DNA of 46,758 nt from Candidatus Jorgensenbacteria bacterium (GCA_011050075.1 DRGK01000003.1:1-46758); one strand, 5' to 3'; positions 8,443-16,496 are shown, counted from the stretch's first letter. Translations and numbers: made by a program. Notes: a model not told the origin generated them from the letters alone.

Positions 8443-9010
8443 CACTCTTCTCAGTTCGTTCGGTATATGTTCCGTTTTGGGTATTGACCCGAATGGTGTC
8501 ACCTCGCTCGATAAAGAGGGGAGTATTCACCTTTAGGCCGGTTTCCGTAATAACAGGCTTTGTTCCTCCATCTGCGGTATTGCCCTTAATGTTTGGTGGA
8601 GCCTCTGTTACTTTAATGTCCACTTTAATAGGGAGCTCAATATTAATTATTTGCTCTTTGAATGTGAGAACCTGCACTTCAAGTTCGGGAATGAGATAAT
8701 AGCGGCTTTCACCGAGTATCGTTTCATTAAGCGAGAAACGATCACGGGGATTATCAGGATTACGAAACCAATATATGCCTTTGTTGTCGTATATAAAGAT
8801 TACCGGTGATTTTGTAATAATTGCCTCCTCAAATGAATCGTTTTGGTGCGCTGTCACATCTGAAAGCTTTCCGGATATTAGGTTTCTGGTCTTGAGTTGT
8901 ACAATTGGTTTACCGCGCTGTTTTTTTACATGACTATATTCAATGACGATATGCGGCTCACCATCTTTAATAAATTGAACACCAGGTTTTAAATCGTTGT
9001 AGTGTAACAT
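8435..9010 (-). CDS. efp: Translation elongation factor P
   Basis: EF-P binds the ribosomal E site region and relieves stalling at proline runs. The start chosen is the ATG at 9010 (MLHYNDLKPGVQF), because family similarity begins there; an upstream ATG at 9043 would add 11 unlikely residues. This gives 191 residues, close to the usual 185-190. All three beta-barrel domains are present, with domain II ending in ...GDTIRVNTQNGTY. The domain I tip, normally KPGKG with the modified Lys34, reads KKQRGKP here. Ungapped alignment from HVK to TRNL puts Arg at the Lys34 position. That is the residue rhamnosylated by EarP in other bacteria, or it may be unmodified here. It is divergent from mnmA with a 37-bp gap. 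Confidence 0.93.
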   Translation of the reverse strand: MLHYNDLKPGVQFIKDGEPHIVIEYSHVKKQRGKPIVQLKTRNLISGKLSDVTAHQNDSFEEAIITKSPVIFIYDNKGIYWFRNPDNPRDRFSLNETILGESRYYLIPELEVQVLTFKEQIINIELPIKVDIKVTEAPPNIKGNTADGGTKPVITETGLKVNTPLFIERGDTIRVNTQNGTYTERTEKSAM

Positions 9011-9039
9011 TTGACTTCTCTTCAATACTAAAAAATAAT
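9011..9039 (+). promoter_or_regulatory. Promoter for mnmA, leaderless type
   Basis: TTGACT at 9011-9016, a 17-bp spacer and AATAAT at 9034-9039. The mnmA ATG begins 8 nt later at 9048, so the transcript should have essentially no 5' leader. Confidence 0.65.
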
Positions 9040-9047
9040 ACACCCGT

Positions 9048-10115
9048 ATGTCAAAGAAAGATATTAAAAAAGTATTTGTTGGTCTATCGGGTGGCGTGGA
9101 TAGTTCCGTCGCGGCGCTTTTGTTGCAAAAAGAAGGGTATGATGTTACCGGTATTTTTATACATTCCTATAATGTGGATGGTTGTGCTGAGCGTGATGCG
9201 GACGATGCACGTCGCGTAGCCGCGCAGCTTGATATTCCATTCTACACATTTGATTTTGAGAAAGAGTACTGGGAACGTGTCGTGCAGTATATGATTGACG
9301 GGTACGCACGGGGCATTACGCCAAATCCTGACATAATGTGCAACAAGGAGATAAAGTTTGGGCTGTTCTTGAAGAAAGCACTTGAAATGGGAGTGGACTA
9401 TATTGCTACTGGACACTACATACGCTTACAAAATAAACGGTTATATATTGCTAAAGATAAGAATAAGGATCAAAGCTATTTCCTCTGGACGCTCACACAA
9501 GAACAATTGCAGTACTGTCTCTTTCCAGTAGGGGACTATTTGAAGTCAGAGGTGCGTGATATTGCACGTGAAGCAAGGTTACTGACCGCAGAAAAGAAAG
9601 ATTCTCAAGGTATTTGTTTTTTAGGACAGATACATCTGCGCAACTTTCTGCAAAAATATATTCCGTTGCGTAGTGGTAGTGTGGTGAATGAGAATGGAGA
9701 AAATATAGGCACACATGAGGGTGTCCAATTTTATACCATTGGACAGAGGCACATAGGTGTTGGTAATTTAGCGCACGGTAGCAGTTCTCAACCCCACTAT
9801 GTGGTGGGGAAAGATATACATACAAACACGCTTACGGTTGCCGAAGGCCGTGATAGTGTAATAGCGTCTAAAAAAGAAATTGAACTCCGTGATGTGAGTT
9901 TTGTGAATCGGGAATTTGAAATTGAGAATAAAGAAATTCCCATTATGGCACGAATACGATATAGACAACCACTTGCGAAAGCGGTTATCTATAGCTCAAC
10001 ACCTGGCACCTATAATCTAACCTTTGAAGAGTCTCAAAAGTTTGTCGCTCCCGGCCAGTCAGCAGTGTTTTACTCAAGAGAGGGAGAGTTGCTCGGCGGT
10101 GGTATCATCGTCTAG
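9048..10115 (+). CDS. mnmA: tRNA-specific 2-thiouridylase MnmA
   Basis: A 355-residue enzyme that puts sulfur on U34 of tRNA-Lys, -Glu and -Gln, using ATP to adenylate the base. The N-terminal PP-loop is GLSGGVDSS (about 12-20). The catalytic pair is seen as NPDIMCNKEIKF (first Cys) and DSQGICFLG (second Cys). The central TIGQRHIG motif and the C-terminal beta-barrel are present, and length is normal. The start ATG sits 8 nt after a -10 box, with no Shine-Dalgarno site. It is divergent from efp. Whether the sulfur-relay partners exist elsewhere in the genome cannot be seen here. Confidence 0.95.
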   Translation: MSKKDIKKVFVGLSGGVDSSVAALLLQKEGYDVTGIFIHSYNVDGCAERDADDARRVAAQLDIPFYTFDFEKEYWERVVQYMIDGYARGITPNPDIMCNKEIKFGLFLKKALEMGVDYIATGHYIRLQNKRLYIAKDKNKDQSYFLWTLTQEQLQYCLFPVGDYLKSEVRDIAREARLLTAEKKDSQGICFLGQIHLRNFLQKYIPLRSGSVVNENGENIGTHEGVQFYTIGQRHIGVGNLAHGSSSQPHYVVGKDIHTNTLTVAEGRDSVIASKKEIELRDVSFVNREFEIENKEIPIMARIRYRQPLAKAVIYSSTPGTYNLTFEESQKFVAPGQSAVFYSREGELLGGGIIV

Positions 10116-10139
10116 TACGGCATATGGTAGAGTAACATA

Positions 10140-11570
10140 GTGCAGCCGTACCAGATCTTTTTCTTTGCATCATTGTCCTTTCTTGTCGGGGTACTTTTCA
10201 AGAGTATTGGACTCGGTGCCGGTATTGTATACGGTACCCTCTTGCTCGCTGCCGTTTTTCTACTTACATACTTCATAAACCACAGAAGGCAGTTTCTGTG
10301 GTTCTGTGCGTTAACGGTACTCGTGCCCGTTGGCGCTGTGTATTTTGAAGCATATGATGTTGCGGTACGTACGCAACATATAGTATTTGACACACCGGAA
10401 AAGTTTCTTGCGACTGTGGTTTCTAATCCAGTAATCCGCGATGCGGTTCAAGAGTTTGCCGTGCAGCTGCGACCGCCATATGAAGGGGGTGTATTAATAA
10501 AATCTGCACGTTATCCGCAGGTAGCATATGGAGATGTGTTAGAAATAACCGGTACCATTACACGTCCTGCGTACGAACGCTATGCAGGATATCTCGCATC
10601 AAAGAAGATATCCGGAATAGCACGTTTCCCAAGGATTGAGGTTACTGAAGATAACGTCGGTTTACCGCTAAAGACGCAGTTATATGAGATACGGAATAGA
10701 GCCCAATATACCTTTGAACGAATACTTGCACCGCGTGAAGCGGCGTTTTTGAATGGTATAACGTTTGGCGGGTACGGTGGATTCAGTAAAGATTTCCGGG
10801 AAGCAATGAGCAGGAGCGGCACGACGCATTTAGTTGCGCTCTCCGGATACAATATTAGCATCATTATTTGGGCTGCAATGGGAGTGTTTCTCACCATCTT
10901 TTCACGCCGCGCCTCGTGGATACTGACAGTACTGTTAATTATTGGATTTGTAGTGATGACCGGAGCTGAAGCGTCGGTGGTACGCGCCGCAATTATGGGT
11001 TCGTTGGTCATTGTGGCTCGGGGTATTGGTAGGACGTACGATATGCGGAACGCGGTGATATTAGCAGCACTCCTCATGGTGCTCGTCAACCCGCACGTGT
11101 TGGTATTTGATGTTGGGTTTCAGCTCTCGTTCTTGGCATTATTAGGTATCGTGTATCTTAAACCGGCATTACAAAAAGTTATGCATGCACGAGAGGAAGA
11201 AGGATTTTTGTCTTGGCGTGATAATTTGTACACCACAACGTCTGCACAACTAGCGGTGGCACCACTTCTCATTACCCAGTTTGGCCAGTTTTCACTGACC
11301 GCGCTTTTAGCAAACGTTGCGATATTAGAACTCATTCCGGTGACTATGGCAGTAGGTTTTGTGATGGCGGCCGTCGCACTCGTTTCGATCACTCTTGCGA
11401 CCGTAATTGGTTGGTTTGTGTATGTTCTCGTCCATATAGAAGTTTTGTTGATACAGTTTTTCAGTATGCTCTACGTACCGCTGCGACCATCTTTAAGTTT
11501 AGGTAGTGTCATAATGTACTATATATTCATTGTAGGTATTTTATGGTGGGTTAACCGTAAAAGAATTTAG
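10140..11570 (+). CDS. comEC: ComEC/Rec2 competence channel, membrane domain only
   Basis: A 476-residue polytopic membrane protein that forms the inner-membrane channel for single-stranded DNA during natural transformation. It starts at GTG 10140 (MQPYQIFFFASLSF). Several N-terminal helices are followed by the OB-fold-like region (about 95-160). The Competence domain then begins at FLNGITFGGYGGFSKDFREAMSRSGTTHLVALSGYNI (read as GITFGGYGGFS and SGTTHLVALSGYNI), followed by about ten helices. Canonical ComEC also has a C-terminal metallo-beta-lactamase domain; here that is a separate gene starting 7 bp downstream. The two should act together. Type IV pilus genes are not in this window. Confidence 0.9.
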   Translation: MQPYQIFFFASLSFLVGVLFKSIGLGAGIVYGTLLLAAVFLLTYFINHRRQFLWFCALTVLVPVGAVYFEAYDVAVRTQHIVFDTPEKFLATVVSNPVIRDAVQEFAVQLRPPYEGGVLIKSARYPQVAYGDVLEITGTITRPAYERYAGYLASKKISGIARFPRIEVTEDNVGLPLKTQLYEIRNRAQYTFERILAPREAAFLNGITFGGYGGFSKDFREAMSRSGTTHLVALSGYNISIIIWAAMGVFLTIFSRRASWILTVLLIIGFVVMTGAEASVVRAAIMGSLVIVARGIGRTYDMRNAVILAALLMVLVNPHVLVFDVGFQLSFLALLGIVYLKPALQKVMHAREEEGFLSWRDNLYTTTSAQLAVAPLLITQFGQFSLTALLANVAILELIPVTMAVGFVMAAVALVSITLATVIGWFVYVLVHIEVLLIQFFSMLYVPLRPSLSLGSVIMYYIFIVGILWWVNRKRI

Positions 11571-11576
11571 AGCACC

Positions 11577-12446
11577 ATGTTTGATAGATTGCTGGAAAAG
11601 GTAGGAAAGAATAAAGTTATCGTTGTCGTCGCGGCACTAGCGATATTGGACGTGTTGGTGTATATTCACCTCCTTGCTCGCAATCCAAATATTACTACGT
11701 ACTTTCTGGATGTAGGGCAAGGAGATAGTGCACTCGTTCGATTAGAAGGTACTGTAGATGTGTTGATAGATGGTGGACCGCCAAATAATCGCGTGGTTCG
11801 CGCTCTGGGAGATGTGTTGCCGTTTATTGACCGATACATTGATGTCGTACTCATTACGCATGTACAGTCGGACCATATAGGAGGATTGGTAGAGGTGTTG
11901 CGCAGATATAATGTTGGTGTAGTGCTTTGGAACGGAGTAGGAGCGGAGACAGCAGTATTTCAGGAACTGTATCGTATCATACAAGAACGCGACATACCGT
12001 TTATTGTTGTCGGAGTGGGGGACACGCTTTGTTACCGATCTTCGTGTTTTATAGTTCTTGCTCCAAGTGAAATGCTCAAGAGCGCATCTGATATCAATAA
12101 TACATCGGTTGTGGTGCTGCTCAAAAATCAAGATATTTCATTTCTTTTTACGGGCGATATCAGTACTCGTGTTGAGCGATTATTGCGTGAACAATATTAC
12201 TTGAGTGTTGATGTGCTCAAGGTGGCACATCACGGTTCTCGGTATAGTTCCTCAGAAGCATTTCTCTCTGCCATTCGACCAAAAGTAGCGGTTATTAGTG
12301 TTGGTAGAAACAGTTATGGACACCCTACATCGGAAACGCTCAAGCGGTTGGCAAACGTAGGTGCGCAGGTACTGAGGACTGATATGCACGGTACGGTGCG
12401 TATCGTGCTGGATAAACAAACACTACATATTTCAAAAGGTAGATGA
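11577..12446 (+). CDS. ComEC C-terminal metallo-beta-lactamase domain as a separate gene
   Basis: A 289-residue protein with one N-terminal membrane helix (about 14-33) followed by a metallo-beta-lactamase fold: YFLDVGQGDSALV, VLIDGGP, LITHVQSDHIGG, FLFTGDIS, LKVAHHGSRYSSS and SVGRNSYGHPTSETL. This matches the nuclease-like domain usually fused to ComEC, which is thought to degrade the non-transported strand. The metal motif HxHxDH reads HVQSDH, so the second His is Gln. This could weaken or change metal binding. The other motif residues (Asp, His, later Asp and HHG) are intact. It is co-transcribed with the channel gene (6-bp gap). Confidence 0.88.
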   Translation: MFDRLLEKVGKNKVIVVVAALAILDVLVYIHLLARNPNITTYFLDVGQGDSALVRLEGTVDVLIDGGPPNNRVVRALGDVLPFIDRYIDVVLITHVQSDHIGGLVEVLRRYNVGVVLWNGVGAETAVFQELYRIIQERDIPFIVVGVGDTLCYRSSCFIVLAPSEMLKSASDINNTSVVVLLKNQDISFLFTGDISTRVERLLREQYYLSVDVLKVAHHGSRYSSSEAFLSAIRPKVAVISVGRNSYGHPTSETLKRLANVGAQVLRTDMHGTVRIVLDKQTLHISKGR

Positions 12447-12465
12447 AGTAATATAGAATAGGAGT

Positions 12466-13875
12466 ATGAGAACTCTTTCTAAGGAAATTCTTGAATGGGA
12501 AGGAAAGGAGGTTGAGATGGCCGGTTGGGTTGCGGGTCGTCGTGACCACGGCAAGATTATTTTTGTCGACCTGCGTGATCGCAGCGGTATTACGCAGCTT
12601 GTATTTACACCAAAAGACAAAGATATATATGAGACTGGAAACACACTTCGTTCTGAGTGGGTGATTCGTGTAAAAGGCTTGGTGCAGCGGCGTCCATCCG
12701 GTATGGAAAATAATGACCTACCAACCGGTAAGCACGAGATACAAGTCACGCGTTTGGAGGTACTGGCACAGTCGGAAACACCGCCCTTTTCTCTCGATAC
12801 CGATGGAAATGATGCAGGTGAGGAAATGAGGATGCAGTACCGTTACCTTGATATTCGGAGGCCGCGTCTCACAAATAATCTACGGATGCGTCATTTAGTA
12901 CAGCAGTATGTGCGTGAGTTTCTTTCTGCTCGGGACTTTGTGGAGGTTGAAACGCCGATTCTGGGAAAATCAACACCTGAAGGTGCTCGTGATTATTTAG
13001 TTCCCTCGCGACTGCGGCCGGGCGCATTCTATGCATTACCGCAGTCGCCGCAACAGTACAAACAACTACTGATGGTTGCTGGGATTGAGCGGTACTTTCA
13101 GATAGTACGGTGTTTTCGCGATGAAGATACGCGTGGAGATCGCCAACCTGAATTTACGCAACTCGATATTGAGATGAGTTTTATTGAACAGCAGGACATA
13201 CTAGACCTTGCTGAAGAAATGCTTATCGGATTGGTGCGCGCGTTGTACCCAGACGTAATACTTACTCTGGACAAAAATGGACGTATGCCGCGCCTAACGT
13301 ACCGGGAAGCTATGGATACATATAAAACTGATCGTCCTGATCTTCGAAAAAATACCGAAGACCCAAAAGAACTTGCGTTCGGTATCATTGTAGACTTCCC
13401 TGCGTTTGAGTGGAAAGAACAGGAAAAACGGTGGGATGCGGTGCATCATCCATTCACCATGCCACAGGTGTCGGATGTAGGAGAATTTAATGAGCAGTTT
13501 GAAAAAGATCCGGGTCAGATAATGGCATACCAGTATGACATTGTATTGAACGGATATGAGATTGCTGGCGGTTCCATTCGTATTCACGAATCGGAACTAC
13601 TCACTCGTATTTTTGAGGTGATGGGGAATAAGCGAAAAGATATTGAGGAAAAATTTGGTCACCTCTTGAAAGCATTTCAGTACGGTGTTCCACCGCATGG
13701 TGGTATTGCGTTTGGATTTGACCGTTTGATGATGGTGTTGCAGAATGAACCGAGTATACGAGAAGTTATTGCGTTTCCGAAAACGGGAGACGGGAGAGAT
13801 CTTATGATGGGAGCGCCGAGTGAAGTAGATGCAGAACAGTTGAAGGAACTACACATAAAAGTTGATAAGGAGTAA
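12466..13875 (+). CDS. aspS: Aspartyl-tRNA synthetase lacking the GAD domain
   Basis: A 469-residue class II synthetase of the bacterial type. The N-terminal OB fold binds the anticodon (GWVAGRRDHGKIIFVDLRD). Class II motifs are seen as PILGKSTPEGARDYLVPSR, PQSPQQYKQLLMVAG, FRDEDTRGDRQPEFTQLDIEMSF and GIAFGFDRLMMVL. Bacterial AspRS is usually about 590 residues because of a GAD insertion between the DKPDLR-like motif and the DFP.FEW motif. Here DRPDLR is followed about 20 residues later by DFPAFEWKEQ, so the insertion is missing. The catalytic core looks complete. Whether it also charges tRNA-Asn cannot be told. AGGAG lies just upstream of the ATG at 12466. Confidence 0.95.
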   Translation: MRTLSKEILEWEGKEVEMAGWVAGRRDHGKIIFVDLRDRSGITQLVFTPKDKDIYETGNTLRSEWVIRVKGLVQRRPSGMENNDLPTGKHEIQVTRLEVLAQSETPPFSLDTDGNDAGEEMRMQYRYLDIRRPRLTNNLRMRHLVQQYVREFLSARDFVEVETPILGKSTPEGARDYLVPSRLRPGAFYALPQSPQQYKQLLMVAGIERYFQIVRCFRDEDTRGDRQPEFTQLDIEMSFIEQQDILDLAEEMLIGLVRALYPDVILTLDKNGRMPRLTYREAMDTYKTDRPDLRKNTEDPKELAFGIIVDFPAFEWKEQEKRWDAVHHPFTMPQVSDVGEFNEQFEKDPGQIMAYQYDIVLNGYEIAGGSIRIHESELLTRIFEVMGNKRKDIEEKFGHLLKAFQYGVPPHGGIAFGFDRLMMVLQNEPSIREVIAFPKTGDGRDLMMGAPSEVDAEQLKELHIKVDKE

Positions 13876-13891
13876 CTGGTTATAAAAACAT

Positions 13892-14473
13892 ATGCATCCA
13901 AAAGAAGAAAGAACGTTTTTAATGGTTAAGCCGGACGGTGTTCGGAAGGGGCTTATTGGTGAGATTATCAAGCGCGTTGAGCAGCGTGACCTTAAAGTGA
14001 TTGCACTGAAAATGTTTCAGCCGACGCGTGAAGATATTGATAATCACTATCCAAAAGACGAAAAGTGGATTACGCGCCTTGGAGAAAAGACATTGGATAC
14101 GTACCGAACGTATGGGTATGACCCGGTTGAAGAAGTAGGTACGGACGATCCAATGAAAATCGGCAAGCAAGTGCGCGGTTGGGTGATTGATTACATGACC
14201 TCTGCTCCGCTGGTGAAGATGGTCATACAGGGACTGCACGCTGTGGATATGGTGCGTAAGATTGTGGGACCAACTATGCCAGCAAAAGCAGAAATGGGTA
14301 CGATTCGTGGTGATTTTTCCGTTGACTCAGCAATACTAGGTAACACCGAAAAACGGGCGATCATGAATCTAGTACACGCCTCGGAAACACCTAAAGAGGC
14401 AGAGCACGAGATTGCGTACTGGTTTAAGAAAGATGAGATGCATAAATATAAACGGTTTGGTGTAGACGAATAG
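13892..14473 (+). CDS. ndk: Nucleoside diphosphate kinase, long form
   Basis: A 193-residue enzyme that transfers phosphate between nucleoside di- and triphosphates through a phospho-histidine. Seen: the N-terminal ERTFLMVKPDGVRKGLIGEI, the RKIVGPTMPAKAEMGTIRGDF segment (as GPTMPAKAEMGTIRGDF), and the active-site region NLVHASETPKEAEHEI with the His around residue 161. Typical NDKs are 140-150 residues and read NxxHGSDS at the active site. Here an insertion of about 45 residues (around 52-97, including a TYRTYGYDPVEEV stretch) follows the first helical region, and the loop reads HASE. The gene lies 16 bp after aspS. Confidence 0.9.
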   Translation: MHPKEERTFLMVKPDGVRKGLIGEIIKRVEQRDLKVIALKMFQPTREDIDNHYPKDEKWITRLGEKTLDTYRTYGYDPVEEVGTDDPMKIGKQVRGWVIDYMTSAPLVKMVIQGLHAVDMVRKIVGPTMPAKAEMGTIRGDFSVDSAILGNTEKRAIMNLVHASETPKEAEHEIAYWFKKDEMHKYKRFGVDE

Positions 14474-14488
14474 GGGTTGGTAATATGT

Positions 14489-14494
14489 TATACT
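14489..14494 (+). promoter_or_regulatory. -10 box of the small RNA gene
   Basis: TATACT at 14489-14494 is 6 nt before A14501, where the paired 5' end of the predicted RNA starts. No clear -35 is at 16-18 bp. Confidence 0.5.
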
Positions 14495-14500
14495 GTATGC

Positions 14501-14642
14501 AGATCCCGCTTTTTTAGATTCCGGGTCGAATGAATTACAAAGGGATTTCAATAGTACACTAGTTTGCTGATTCGTTCGGGAACTAGTCGTTGAGAAAACC
14601 CACTTGACTCTCAGCCGGAATCCTTGGAGGCGGGATTTTTTA
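14501..14642 (+). ncRNA. Structured small RNA, 6S RNA-like candidate
   Basis: This region folds as one long rod. ATCCCGC (14503-14509) pairs with GCGGGAT (14630-14636). GATTCCGG (14517-14524) pairs perfectly with CCGGAATC (14615-14622). A large bubble follows (14525-14541 against 14602-14614). Then comes an imperfect stem (14542-14551 with 14590-14601), and ACTAGTT (14558-14564) pairs with AACTAGT (14581-14587) around a 16-nt loop. The 3' end runs into T-runs, as at an intrinsic terminator. A rod with a central bubble and its own -10 box is the layout of 6S RNA, which sequesters RNA polymerase. Length (about 140 nt) is short for 6S. A metG leader is less likely because metG has its own -10 downstream. 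Confidence 0.5.
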
Positions 14643-14661
14643 TTTTTTATGGGTCGCGGTG

Positions 14662-14667
14662 TACAAT
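14662..14667 (+). promoter_or_regulatory. -10 box of metG, leaderless type
   Basis: TACAAT at 14662-14667 is followed by 7 nt and the metG ATG at 14675. No clear -35 was found. Confidence 0.5.
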
Positions 14668-14674
14668 AGAATCA

Positions 14675-16342
14675 ATGCCTAAGAAAATTTTCATTGGTGT
14701 TGCATGGCCGTACGTAAATGGAGATATCCATATCGGTCATCTGGCAGGGTATTTATTGCCGGCCGATATTTTTGCGCGCTTTCATCGGTATATTGGCAAT
14801 GACGTACTCATGGCTTCGGGTTCTGATTGTTTTGGCACTCCCATTACACTTGAGGCGGAAAAGCGTGGTGTTGCTCCGGAGGCAATAGTTGAGGAATATC
14901 ATAAAAAGCATGTTGAGTTATTCAAAAAGCTCCATATTAGTTTTGACATCTTTACAAAGACCACTACGGACAATCATATTCGTATTGCACAAGATTTTTT
15001 TCTCAAATTTTTAGAAAAAGGATATATATTTAAAAAAACTGTTGAGCAATATTACGATTCCAAAAGTGATAGATTTCTTCCCGACAGGTATATTGAGGGA
15101 GAATGTCCTTATTGCGGATACAAAGAGGCGCGTAGTGACCAATGTGACAACTGCAGCAAAGTGCTTGACCAGGGTGAACTTAAGAACCCAAAGAGCAAGG
15201 TAACGGGAAGCGCTCTTCAGATGAAGGAGAGCGAACATTACTTTTTTGACCTTGCAAAGATTGAGCCATTTTTGAAAAGCTATGTTAAGAGTAAGAAAAG
15301 CGAATGGAAAGACTGGGTGTATAAAGAGACGGAGGGCTGGTTAACACATGGGTTAAAGCCACGGGCGTTCACAAGAGATCTTGAGTGGGGCGTGCCCTTG
15401 CCTATAGATCAAATACCGGAAGATGACCGCATAGAAGGAATTGAGAAGAAGAGATTTTATGTCTGGTGGGAGGCGGTTATGGGATATTATTCTGCATCCA
15501 TTGAGTGGTCTGAGCGTACTGGTAAGGACTGGAAAGAGTTTTGGCTTAATGATGATGCGTTACATGCCTATTTTATGGGAAAGGATAATCTGCCGTTTCA
15601 TACTATGTTCTGGCCCGGAGAACTGAATGTGTTTAATGAGAAACTACATGTACCGGACCTGCCTGTCATAAATCAATACCTCACCTTTAAGGGCAAGCAA
15701 TTCTCAAAAAGCAGGGGAGTCACCGTTGATTCGGCATATATTGTAGATACGTATGGTCTTGACACGGTTCGGTTTTATCTTTCGCTTGTTATGCCAGAGT
15801 ATGCCGATACGAGTTTCAACTGGGACGACTTTAGAGAACGGCATAATGGAGTTCTCATTGGTAATCTTGGGAATTTTATTAACCGTACGTTAGTTTTGTC
15901 AGAAAACCTGGATTTTGGAGATAGTTGGGAAATTAAAGAAAACATCGTTTCCGATGTTGCGCATATCGTAGGGGAGGCGAAGCAGAATCTTGCAAAACCG
16001 GAGTTCAAAAAATATGTGGAATCGATCTTGGAACTCTCTGATTTTGGGAACAAGTATCTCAGCAATGAGAAACCGTGGATGGTGGAGGATGAAGAACAGA
16101 AGAAAGAAATTTTACGCAATGCCTTGTTTATAATAGTTGCGATATTACTTGTTATGAAACCGTTATTTATTGATGCGACAGAAAAACTTGAGAATATGTT
16201 GGGAATCTCGTTTGATGAATGGTCAAAAGAAGAAGCGGACGCAATAAAAAAAGCTTTGCTAAATATAAAGATAAAAAACCCAAAGCCACTCTTTATAAAG
16301 ATTGAAGAGGAGAGTATCAAGAAAGAGAATGGGCGGGATTAG
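14675..16342 (+). CDS. metG: Methionyl-tRNA synthetase
   Basis: A 555-residue class I synthetase. The start chosen is the ATG at 14675 (MPKKIFIGVAWPYVNGDIHIGH), because an upstream in-frame ATG at 14624 would begin inside the terminator of the small RNA. The HIGH signature is at about 19-22. The zinc-knob domain has CPYCGYKEARSDQCDNC (about 145-161). The KMSKS-type loop is QFSKSRG (about 344-350), with Phe in place of Met. It lacks the C-terminal EMAP-like tRNA-binding domain found in some MetRS. The stop codon lies inside the downstream tRNA-Gly gene, with a 10-bp overlap. Confidence 0.95.
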   Translation: MPKKIFIGVAWPYVNGDIHIGHLAGYLLPADIFARFHRYIGNDVLMASGSDCFGTPITLEAEKRGVAPEAIVEEYHKKHVELFKKLHISFDIFTKTTTDNHIRIAQDFFLKFLEKGYIFKKTVEQYYDSKSDRFLPDRYIEGECPYCGYKEARSDQCDNCSKVLDQGELKNPKSKVTGSALQMKESEHYFFDLAKIEPFLKSYVKSKKSEWKDWVYKETEGWLTHGLKPRAFTRDLEWGVPLPIDQIPEDDRIEGIEKKRFYVWWEAVMGYYSASIEWSERTGKDWKEFWLNDDALHAYFMGKDNLPFHTMFWPGELNVFNEKLHVPDLPVINQYLTFKGKQFSKSRGVTVDSAYIVDTYGLDTVRFYLSLVMPEYADTSFNWDDFRERHNGVLIGNLGNFINRTLVLSENLDFGDSWEIKENIVSDVAHIVGEAKQNLAKPEFKKYVESILELSDFGNKYLSNEKPWMVEDEEQKKEILRNALFIIVAILLVMKPLFIDATEKLENMLGISFDEWSKEEADAIKKALLNIKIKNPKPLFIKIEEESIKKENGRD

Positions 16343-16403
16343 TATAGTGGCAGCACACTTGCTTCCCAAGCAAGAAACACGGGTTCGATTCCCGTATCCC
16401 GCA
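16333..16403 (+). tRNA. tRNA-Gly (anticodon CCC)
   Basis: Cloverleaf read by eye. Acceptor GCGGGAT (16333-16339) pairs with ATCCCGC (16396-16402), with A as discriminator at 16403. The anticodon stem CTTGC/GCAAG encloses loop TTCCCAA, so the anticodon is CCC, reading GGG. The T stem ACGGG/CCCGT encloses TTCGATT. The D stem is weak (one A-C mismatch and one G-T pair). No CCA is encoded. The first 10 bases overlap the metG coding end, so RNA processing must release the tRNA from, or compete with, the metG message. Confidence 0.92.
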
Positions 16404-16440
16404 CAGAAAAACAGCAAAATTTTTATGGGTCCAAGTTTGA

Positions 16441-16496
16441 AACGGGGGTTCCCTGCCTGCCGGCAGGCAGGGATTTCCGTATCCTGCACAGAAAAC
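16441..16496 (+). repeat. Broken copy of the tRNA-Gly 3' end split by a 20-bp palindrome
   Basis: The tRNA T-arm, acceptor and flank (gggttc-gattcccgt-atcccgcacagaaaa) recur here as gggggttc, then the perfect 20-bp palindrome CCTGCCTGCCGGCAGGCAGG (16452-16471), then gatttccgtatcctgcac and agaaaa. The palindrome interrupts the T loop of the copy exactly between TTC and GAT. Palindromes of this sort (translated as ACRQAG) are dispersed in Parcubacteria-type genomes, from general recollection. Confidence 0.7.

Noticed and set aside
14501-14642. SRP RNA, tmRNA or RNase P RNA
   Set aside because: The conserved SRP domain IV loop, tmRNA tag frame and RNase P core motifs are absent.
14501-14674. 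T-box or SAM riboswitch in front of metG
   Set aside because: No T-box sequence, specifier-loop layout or SAM-I core was seen, and metG has its own -10 box after the structured RNA.
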